Source: an uncultured Oscillospiraceae bacterium
GTDB lineage: Bacteria; Bacillota; Clostridia; Oscillospirales; Oscillospiraceae
DNA: 26,487 nucleotides
Assembly (NCBI GenBank): GCA_934565615.1
Contig: CAKTIH010000014.1
Location: 1-26,487, forward strand
Direction of reading: 5' to 3'
A model generated the notes under the pieces. The model had not been told where the DNA came from and ran no database searches. It was given only the letters and a program-made list of their open reading frames with translations. A program made the translations under genes and the position numbers. Positions 21,114 to 26,487 of this stretch are shown here, one piece after another (position 1 is the stretch's first letter; each line of letters begins with the position of its first letter).

Positions 21114-22091
21114 TTATTCAAAATCAAGTTCCGTCACGCCGAAGTATTTTTCCGCAAAGTCCACGCGCTCGACCCGGAATTCTTTCCCGCGCAGATATTC
21201 AAGTGCGCCTGCGTCCGTCGGGAATTCGAAGCGCAGCCGGTAGGAATAGAGCGCCTGACCGTTTTCGCCGAAGTCCTTGTTGAAGCGCTCGCGCCCGTAC
21301 TTCCCGTCGCCGAGCAGCGGCCAGCCCGCATGCGCCATCTGCGCGCGTATCTGGTGCGTGCGCCCCGTCAGCAGCCTGCACTCCACGAGCGACAGCTGAC
21401 CCTTGCTGCACAGCACCCGGTACTCCGTGACCGCGGTCTTGCAGCCCGGCTCGGGCTTGTCTTTTATAAATACCTGGTTTTTCTTCGCGTCCTTGAACAG
21501 ATAGTTCTCAAGCCTCCCGGAAGCGGAGCGCGGCTTGCCGGATACGGCGCAGAGATAGAACTTCTCGATTTCTCTGTCGCGTATTTTCTCGTTGAGGATG
21601 CGCAGCGCCTCGGCGTTTTTCGCCGCGATGACGATGCCGCCGGTGTTGCGGTCGATGCGGTTGCAGAGCGCCGGGGCAAAGGAGTTTTCCTCCCTGGGCT
21701 TCCATTCGCCCTTTTGCGCCATGTACGCTTGAACATTCGCGATGAGCGTGTTATAATCCCAAGTACCGGCGCTGTGGCACAGTACGCCCGGCTTCTTGTC
21801 CAGCAGCAGGATGTTTTCATCCTCGTAGACGATCGTCAGCCGCGGGGTGCCGACCTTGAGGTAGGAGTTTTCCTCGCGCGGCTTTTCAAAGAACTCGTCG
21901 TTTATATATAATTGAAGTATGTCTCCCGCCGCAAGGCGCGTGTCGCGCTTTGCGCCCTTGCCGTTGAGCTTTATGCGCTTGAGACGGATGTATTTTTGCA
22001 GCAGCGATTCGGGCAGCAGCGGCACGGCCTTGCCGATAAACCTGTCGAGACGCTGCCCGGCGTCGTTGTTTTTGACTGTCAGCTCTTTCAT
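21114..22091 (-). CDS. RluA-family RNA pseudouridine synthase
   Basis: Converts specific uridines in rRNA (or tRNA) to pseudouridine. Seen: 325 residues from the ATG at 22091. An N-terminal S4-like RNA-binding domain (about 10-60, AGQRLDRFIGKAVPLLPESL) is followed by the catalytic domain. The catalytic aspartate is Asp147 in NRIDRNTGGIVIAAKN; most relatives have HRLDRxTSG, so this belongs to the Firmicutes subgroup with NRID. LTGRTHQIRAQMAHAGWPLL and GDGKYG are intact. Target site cannot be told (RluC/RluD-like). An in-frame start 66 bases upstream would overlap the opposing promoter and is less likely. Confidence 0.92.
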   Translation of the reverse strand: MKELTVKNNDAGQRLDRFIGKAVPLLPESLLQKYIRLKRIKLNGKGAKRDTRLAAGDILQLYINDEFFEKPREENSYLKVGTPRLTIVYEDENILLLDKKPGVLCHSAGTWDYNTLIANVQAYMAQKGEWKPREENSFAPALCNRIDRNTGGIVIAAKNAEALRILNEKIRDREIEKFYLCAVSGKPRSASGRLENYLFKDAKKNQVFIKDKPEPGCKTAVTEYRVLCSKGQLSLVECRLLTGRTHQIRAQMAHAGWPLLGDGKYGRERFNKDFGENGQALYSYRLRFEFPTDAGALEYLRGKEFRVERVDFAEKYFGVTELDFE

Positions 22092-22150
22092 GCTGTGCAA
22101 AAACCCCTTTGTTCCAGTGATTTTCTGAATTATACTATATAAAATTAGTG

Positions 22151-22179
22151 TTGACAAGTCTTGACAAGTAATCTATAAT
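22151..22179 (+). promoter_or_regulatory. Consensus sigma-A promoter for the yceD-rpmF run
   Basis: A perfect TTGACA (22151-22156), exactly 17 bases, then a perfect TATAAT (22174-22179). TTGACAAGT is repeated in tandem (22151-22159 and 22161-22169), the second copy falling in the spacer. It is 27 bases before the yceD start. This is the strongest promoter in the window, as expected for a ribosomal protein transcript. Confidence 0.85.
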
Positions 22180-22206
22180 ACTAAGGCGTCTGTGCGAGGT
22201 GCGTGT

Positions 22207-22698
22207 ATGTTTCTTAACCTGAGAGAGATAATCGAGATTCCCGGCGGCTCGGTTCCGTTCGAGTGCGAATTGGAGACGGAGGGGCTGGATTTCCCGCAGA
22301 TAAAGGAATATAAAACAAAGCCCCACGCGGAAGGCCGGGTCTATAATGAGGCCGGAGTGCTCCGGCTGGAGGGGGAGCTGACCGCAGAGATGATCTGCGT
22401 CTGCGACCGCTGCGGCTGTGAGTTCGAAAGCGTTAAAGTGACCCCGCTTGATGCCGTCATCGTGGAGGAGAACACCGGTGACGATCCCGAGCTTTTCACT
22501 CTGGAGGGCGACGGGATAGACCTCAGTGAAGTTCTCGAAACCTGCTTCATTCTGGATATGGAGACGAAGTTCCTCTGCAAGGAGGACTGCAAAGGTCTCT
22601 GTCCCACATGCGGCAAAAATCTCAACCTCGGCCCCTGCGGGTGCCGGAAACAAATTGATCCAAGATTTGCTGTGCTTGAGCAGCTTTTGGATAAATAA
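22207..22698 (+). CDS. yceD: YceD family protein (DUF177)
   Basis: Seen: 163 residues from the ATG at 22207 (GAGGTG 5 bases upstream); a GTG at 22192 is in frame but lacks an SD. The DUF177 pattern is present: an N-terminal beta-rich half (LRLEGELTAEMICVCDRCGC), an acidic stretch, and a C-terminal cysteine motif (CKEDCKGLCPTCGKNLNLGP then CGC) that probably binds zinc. Known: yceD genes nearly always precede rpmF, and the protein is implicated in 23S rRNA or large-subunit assembly in bacteria and plants. Here rpmF follows after 54 bases, which supports the call. Confidence 0.93.
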   Translation: MFLNLREIIEIPGGSVPFECELETEGLDFPQIKEYKTKPHAEGRVYNEAGVLRLEGELTAEMICVCDRCGCEFESVKVTPLDAVIVEENTGDDPELFTLEGDGIDLSEVLETCFILDMETKFLCKEDCKGLCPTCGKNLNLGPCGCRKQIDPRFAVLEQLLDK

Positions 22699-22752
22699 CG
22701 CAAAACCGAAAATTAGAGCTGCTCAAAACAGCCGTCAACAGGAGGTGTCAAC

Positions 22753-22941
22753 ATGGCAGTCCCGAAAGGAAAAGTATCAAGACAGAGACGTGATAAGAGA
22801 CGTTCTTCCGTTTGGAAGCTCACCGCTCCCAATGTGATAAAGTGCCCCAACTGCGGCGCTTTCTGCATGCCTCATCGTGCTTGCAAGGCCTGCGGTCAGT
22901 ATAATGGCCGTACCGTCATCGCTGTTGAGGAGAGCAAGTAA
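22753..22941 (+). CDS. rpmF: 50S ribosomal protein L32
   Basis: Seen: 62 residues, MAVPKGKVSRQRRDKRRSSV at the start and a zinc-binding four-cysteine form: CPNC (31-34) and CKAC (44-47). Strong AGGAGGTG ribosome site. This is the C+ (zinc-binding) version; whether a C- paralog exists elsewhere cannot be seen. Lies after yceD as usual and is followed by a strong hairpin before der. Confidence 0.98.
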   Translation: MAVPKGKVSRQRRDKRRSSVWKLTAPNVIKCPNCGAFCMPHRACKACGQYNGRTVIAVEESK

Positions 22942-22948
22942 AGGATGC

Positions 22949-22983
22949 TTGAGGAGGAGAGGCGTCAGGCCGCTCCTCCTCAA
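22949..22983 (+). other. Strong hairpin between rpmF and der
   Basis: TTGAGGAGGAG (22949-22959) pairs perfectly with CTCCTCCTCAA (22973-22983); GGC/GCC can extend it inside. No T-run follows, so it is not a standard terminator. It begins 7 bases after the rpmF stop and may protect the yceD-rpmF message from 3' decay or act as a processing point, lowering der expression relative to L32. Confidence 0.65.
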
Positions 22984-23018
22984 TCCATATTCTGCCGTAA
23001 TTATTAGGAGGAAACTGA

Positions 23019-24344
23019 ATGTCAAGACCTCTTGTTGCAATAGTAGGCCGGCCGAACGTCGGCAAATCGATGCTGTTTAACCGCCTTGTCGGGCGCAGGC
23101 TCAGCATCGTTGAGGACACCCCCGGTGTCACACGCGACAGGCTCTATGCCGAGTGCGAGTGGTGCGGCCGCAAGTTTGACGTTGTCGATACCGGCGGCAT
23201 CGAGCCGACCACCGACAGCGAGATCCTGCTCTATATGCGCGAGCAGGCGCAGATTGCCATAAATTCCGCGACCGTTATCGTCCTCGTCACCGATATCCGC
23301 ACCGGCGTTACCGCCGCGGATAAGGACGTTGCCAATATGCTCCTGCGCTCCCGCAAGCCCGTTGTGCTCGCCGTGAACAAGGCAGACTCCACCGGCGCGG
23401 AGGATCCCGCCATATACGAGTTCTATTCCCTCGGCCTCGGCGATCCTATCGCCGTCTCCGCCGTACACGGCCACGGCACGGGCGACCTGCTTGATGAGTG
23501 CCTGAAGCACTTCCCGCCCGCCGAAGAGGAGGACGAGGAGGACGACTTCATCAAGGTCGCCGTCATCGGCAAGCCGAATGTCGGCAAGTCCTCGCTCATC
23601 AACCGCATCCTCGGCGAAAAGCGCCTGATCGTCAGCGACATTGCCGGTACCACGCGCGACGCGGTCGATACCATGTTTGAAAACGAGCAGGGGAGATATA
23701 TGTTCATCGACACCGCCGGCATCCGCCGCAAGTCGAAGGTCGATGAGAAGATCGAGAAGTTTTCCGTCATGCGCTCCCAGCTCGCTGTCGAGCGGGCGGA
23801 CGTGTGCATCATCATGATCGACGCGCGCGACGGCGTCACTGAGCAGGACACCAAAATCGCGGGGCTTGCGCACGAATCCGGCAAGGCCTGCATTGTCGCG
23901 GTCAACAAGTGGGACCTCGTCGATAAGGAGACCGGCACCCTGGAGAAGATGCGCAAGGACATCATGCGCGATCTCAGCTTCATGAGCTATGCGCCCATCA
24001 TCTTTATCTCCGCCGCCACCGGCCAGCGCACCGAAAAGCTCTTTGAGCTTATTAACTTCGTCAATGACCAGAGCAACATGCGCATCTCCACCGGCATGCT
24101 CAATAACGTTCTTGCCGATGCACAGGCGCGTGTGCAGCCGCCCACGGACAAGGGCCGCCGCCTGAAGATATACTATATGACCCAGACCGGCATCAAGCCG
24201 CCGAACTTCGTCATTTTCTGCAACAGCCGCGAGCTGTTCCATTTCTCCTACCAGCGCTATATCGAAAACCAACTCAGGACCGTTTTCGGCCTTGAGGGTA
24301 CGCCCATCCGCATCGTTATCCGCCAGAAAGGGGATAAGGAATGA
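23019..24344 (+). CDS. der: Ribosome-associated GTPase Der (EngA)
   Basis: Essential double-GTPase needed for 50S subunit assembly. Seen: 441 residues. First G domain: GRPNVGKS (10-17), DTPGVTRD, DTGG, NKAD (120-123). An acidic linker (EEEDEEDD, about 169-176) leads to the second G domain: GKPNVGKSS (184-192), DIAGTTRDAVD, DTAGIRRKSKV, NKWD. A C-terminal KH-like domain ends the protein (PPNFVIFCNSRELFHFSYQR). AGGAGG 8 bases before the ATG. Its stop overlaps the next start (ATGA). Confidence 0.98.
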   Translation: MSRPLVAIVGRPNVGKSMLFNRLVGRRLSIVEDTPGVTRDRLYAECEWCGRKFDVVDTGGIEPTTDSEILLYMREQAQIAINSATVIVLVTDIRTGVTAADKDVANMLLRSRKPVVLAVNKADSTGAEDPAIYEFYSLGLGDPIAVSAVHGHGTGDLLDECLKHFPPAEEEDEEDDFIKVAVIGKPNVGKSSLINRILGEKRLIVSDIAGTTRDAVDTMFENEQGRYMFIDTAGIRRKSKVDEKIEKFSVMRSQLAVERADVCIIMIDARDGVTEQDTKIAGLAHESGKACIVAVNKWDLVDKETGTLEKMRKDIMRDLSFMSYAPIIFISAATGQRTEKLFELINFVNDQSNMRISTGMLNNVLADAQARVQPPTDKGRRLKIYYMTQTGIKPPNFVIFCNSRELFHFSYQRYIENQLRTVFGLEGTPIRIVIRQKGDKE

Positions 24345-24982
24345 CGGTATATATACTCCTGCTGATCCCGACGGCGTTCTTCGCCTATATGTTCGGCGGG
24401 CTTGACACGATGGTGCTCGCCTCGAACTTCGTGTTCCGGCGCGGCCTGTGGAAGCTTGGCCGCGGCAATGTGTGGCTTTCAAACTTCCGCCGCATCTACG
24501 GCGTCGGCGGCTTCGTGAAGCTCCTGCTCGTTGAGCTCGTGAAGGACCTGATCCCCATTTTCATCGGCGGCATCCTTCTCGGCATCAAGGGTCACGCCGA
24601 GGCGGGACGCGCCTTCGCGGGCTTCTGCCTGACTCTCGGCAGGCTCTATCCCATTTACTATGACTTCAAGGGCAGCCATGCGAGTATATGTCTGGTCGTC
24701 TCGGCCTTCGCCGCGGATACGTCTCTCGGTATTGCCGTGCTGGTTGTCACCGCCATCGCAACGCTCTCGACGAAGTATCTCTCCCTCGGCGCTGTCATAG
24801 GCGCGCTTTCGTATATCGTCCTCGGCATCCTGATCGTCGATGATTCGCTCCTGCTGCGCCTCGGCATCTTCACGTCGGCGCTCGTCATCTTCAAGCACCT
24901 CCCGGCGATCGTCCGCGTGCTGAACCGTACCGAGTCGAAGCTCGATTTCAGTGACGACATCACCTATAAGCTCGACGAATAA
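24341..24982 (+). CDS. PlsY-like membrane protein with degenerate acyltransferase motifs
   Basis: PlsY transfers acyl groups from acyl-phosphate to glycerol 3-phosphate at the membrane. Seen: 213 residues, about 5-6 hydrophobic segments, and the expected place next to der. The motifs are recognisable but altered. Motif 1, usually 'GSGNxGATNxxR', is GRGNVWLSNFRR (40-51): Ser to Arg, Gly to Trp, Thr to Ser. Motif 2, usually 'GHxFPxFxxFKGGKGxAT', is GRLYPIYYDFKGSHAS (100-115): His to Arg and GGKG replaced by GSHA. Motif 3 is also weak (KHLPAIVRVLNRTESK). The frame is intact and codon use is normal, so this is not a pseudogene. It may be a PlsY paralog with another acceptor or no catalysis; a canonical plsY would then be needed elsewhere. 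Start overlaps the der stop. Confidence 0.75.
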   Translation: MTVYILLLIPTAFFAYMFGGLDTMVLASNFVFRRGLWKLGRGNVWLSNFRRIYGVGGFVKLLLVELVKDLIPIFIGGILLGIKGHAEAGRAFAGFCLTLGRLYPIYYDFKGSHASICLVVSAFAADTSLGIAVLVVTAIATLSTKYLSLGAVIGALSYIVLGILIVDDSLLLRLGIFTSALVIFKHLPAIVRVLNRTESKLDFSDDITYKLDE

Positions 24983-25020
24983 GAAATCATCGCTGTTCAT
25001 ACGGACAGCGATGATTTCTT
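24981..25020. terminator. Bidirectional terminator between the PlsY-like gene and truA
   Basis: AAGAAATCATCGCTGT (24981-24996) pairs perfectly with ACAGCGATGATTTCTT (25005-25020) around an 8-base loop. It starts inside the PlsY-like stop codon and ends 14 bases before the truA stop on the other strand; the A/T-rich stem base gives U-rich ends in both directions. Confidence 0.85.
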
Positions 25021-25034
25021 ATGTTCATATCCAT

Positions 25035-25772
25035 TCAGTACCGCATATCCCACAGGCACAGCCCCTGCGCCGGAGCGGTGAAGCCCGCGTTTTTCCTCTC
25101 GCGGCTATGGAGCGCCGCGGCGATGTTCTCTGCGTCACGCTCGCCGCGCCCGGCTTCGATGAGTGTCCCGATGATGATGCGCACCATATTATATAGAAAG
25201 CCGTTTCCCGTCAGCAGGATGCGCAGCTCGCCGCCCTGCCGGTCGATCTCAATGCTTTTGAGCGTCCTCACCGCGGATTTCTTCATGTGCCGGTTCGAGC
25301 AGAAGGCCGTGAAATCGTGTTCCCCGGTAAGCGCCTGCGCGGCACGGCGCATCGCGTCCGTGTCGAGTGCGCCGGGGTAACGGTAGACGTATTTTCGCTC
25401 GAACACGTTCGGCGCGTCGCTGTTCCATATGCGGTAGAGATAGCTCTTCTCCGTGCATGAAAGCCTTGCGTGGAACCGCGGCGGCGCTTCCTCGAGCGAC
25501 AGCGCCCCGATGTCCTCCGGAAGGTACTGCCGCAGCCGCGCGAGAAGCTCCTCGCAGTCCATCTCCGTCTCTGCCCGGAAGGAGCAGACCTGCTGCTTTG
25601 CGTGGACCCCGGCGTCCGTCCTGCCGCAGCCTGCTATTTCCACCGGCTGCCCGAGCAGGCTTGTCAGCAGCGCCTCTAACTTTTCCTGTATGGTGTTGCC
25701 TGTGTTGCCCTGCTTCTGCCAGCCGCTGTACCGGCTGCCGTCATAGCAGAGCGTGAGCTTGTAATTCTTCAC
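25035..25772 (-). CDS. truA: tRNA pseudouridine(38-40) synthase TruA
   Basis: Modifies uridines 38-40 of the tRNA anticodon arm. Seen: 245 residues, normal length. LTLCYDGSRYSGWQKQ at the N-terminus, the catalytic Asp53 in GCGRTDAGVHAKQQVCSF, RFHARLSCTEKSYLYRIWNS, and FLYNMVRIIIGTLIEAGRG near the C-terminus are all typical. Convergent with the PlsY-like gene; divergent from the gene at the right edge. Confidence 0.96.
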   Translation of the reverse strand: MKNYKLTLCYDGSRYSGWQKQGNTGNTIQEKLEALLTSLLGQPVEIAGCGRTDAGVHAKQQVCSFRAETEMDCEELLARLRQYLPEDIGALSLEEAPPRFHARLSCTEKSYLYRIWNSDAPNVFERKYVYRYPGALDTDAMRRAAQALTGEHDFTAFCSNRHMKKSAVRTLKSIEIDRQGGELRILLTGNGFLYNMVRIIIGTLIEAGRGERDAENIAAALHSRERKNAGFTAPAQGLCLWDMRY

Positions 25773-26034
25773 TGCCGTCCCCTCCGCGCCTCAGTTTACA
25801 CTATCGGCGCGCATCATGCAAGACACATTTGTTAACTATTTGCTTGCTCATAAATGCACAATTGTTAAAAATACACATATCACGCCGCATTTTCTTGACG
25901 TGAAAAATACCAAATTCATTACATTTAAGAATTGAAGAATCCCGCGGAGAGTGGTAATATATTAACAATAAATTGGGTCCATAGTTTTTATGGATCAGGC
26001 TCATTGAGCTATAAATCAGAAAAGAGGTTCGAAC
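25773..26034. promoter_or_regulatory. AT-rich divergent spacer between truA and the right-edge gene
   Basis: This 262-base spacer holds no gene I can support. It is much more AT-rich than its flanks. TTGAAG (25932-25937), 17 bases, TAATAT (25955-25960) is a possible promoter for the rightward gene, with 4 of 6 matches at each element; TATATT three bases further on is an alternative -10. The leader downstream is about 70 bases. No clear promoter for truA was found. Confidence 0.4.
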
Positions 26035-26487
26035 ATGTATACAGACGCTTATTTGGCAAAGTTCGTTCTGCCCGAGGACCTTATGCAGACGCTGAAAAAC
26101 TCCAACTGCCTCTGCTATCCCGAGACCAAGGAGCAGCTCATCGAGATGTGCTACGGCCCCACGCACACCTCCAAGTTTGACGTGTGCTACAGCATCGACG
26201 GCAAGGGTCTTGTCAAGGAGGCCGAGGTCGTCCGCTGCAAGAACGGCACCGCCGTCAACTTCATGGAGGACTATATGCGCCGCCGCGATCCTGACTGCAT
26301 GCGCATCGGCGACGATCTGCCCACCGATAAGCCGCGCTTTTCCGATGTCTACGGCTATAAGTTCTCCAAGCTCCGCAAGGAGACTATGGAGTGGCTCGGC
26401 TCCCAGCGCCTTATAATGCTGCCCTTCCACGCCGGCGGCAGATATTACGGCTATGAAAGCCTGATGATCTGCCCGATGAACGCCGCG
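26035..26487 (+). CDS. Unidentified cytosolic protein, N-terminal fragment (possibly DUF4914 family)
   Basis: Seen: an ATG with AAGAGG upstream opens a frame of 151 codons that reaches the window edge without a stop. It begins MYTDAYLAKFVLPEDLMQTL and includes CYPETKEQLIEMCYGPTHTS, YMRRRDPDCMRIGDDLPTDK and a hydrophobic RLIMLPFHAGGRYYGYESLM. It is soluble in character, with no signal peptide. Codon use (CGC, ATC, CTC) matches a well expressed gene. From memory the pattern MRRRDPDCMRIGD fits the DUF4914 family of about 600-residue proteins in Clostridia, but I cannot confirm it. Function unknown. Confidence 0.7.
   Translation, partial: MYTDAYLAKFVLPEDLMQTLKNSNCLCYPETKEQLIEMCYGPTHTSKFDVCYSIDGKGLVKEAEVVRCKNGTAVNFMEDYMRRRDPDCMRIGDDLPTDKPRFSDVYGYKFSKLRKETMEWLGSQRLIMLPFHAGGRYYGYESLMICPMNAA

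Noticed and set aside
23022..24482. A 486-codon minus-strand open frame
   Set aside because: Antisense and codon-aligned to der, which is certain. Same cause as above.
25932..26416. Two short plus-strand frames (82 and 79 codons) at the right end
   Set aside because: They overlap the well supported edge gene in other frames and have no ribosome sites or similarity.

Overview
The window looks like the chromosome of a GC-rich, endospore-forming, anaerobic Clostridia bacterium, probably Oscillospiraceae (Oscillibacter/Flavonifractor/Intestinimonas-like). The evidence is a spoVAD-spoVAE pair, the Firmicutes orders recJ-relA-dtd and yceD-rpmF-der-plsY, strong SD sequences, TTG starts, and a short structured repeat of a type I recall from gut Clostridia genomes. 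No rRNA, tRNA, CRISPR array, transposase or phage gene is visible. No stretch longer than 300 bases lacks a gene.

Region A (1-11113) is an accessory catabolic cluster. A truncated acyl-CoA ligase gene points left. Divergent from it is a collinear run: class III CoA-transferase, PucR-type regulator, acyl-CoA dehydrogenase, EtfB, EtfA, flavin-reductase-like protein, DASS-type anion transporter, second flavin-reductase-like protein, hotdog thioesterase-like protein, second class III CoA-transferase. The enzyme set matches the logic of the cai/fix (carnitine) and fld (phenyllactate) systems: import an organic acid, load it onto CoA by transfer from the product acyl-CoA, then reduce (or oxidise) the alpha-beta bond with an Etf-coupled dehydrogenase. 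The DASS carrier, the two flavin-binding proteins and the absence of a dehydratase make it unlike both models. The substrate cannot be read from sequence. This is the best candidate for an undescribed system here.

Region B (11183-12721) is a small minus-strand module: a putative 10-TM heavy-metal/manganese permease and an XRE regulator with a zinc ribbon, each with its own plausible promoter, ending at a bidirectional terminator shared with region A.

Region C (12750-19434) is housekeeping: recJ, relA/rsh, dtd, a glyoxalase-II-like metallohydrolase, then pfkA with its own promoter and a strong terminator.

Region D (19522-22091, minus strand) holds spoVAD-spoVAE (without spoVAC) and an RluA-family pseudouridine synthase, separated by the structured repeat that also serves as the terminator of the latter.

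Region E (22151-24982) is yceD-rpmF-der-plsY-like, from a consensus promoter. The PlsY-like protein has degenerate catalytic motifs. Region F is truA (minus strand) and a truncated gene at the right edge, possibly of the DUF4914 family.
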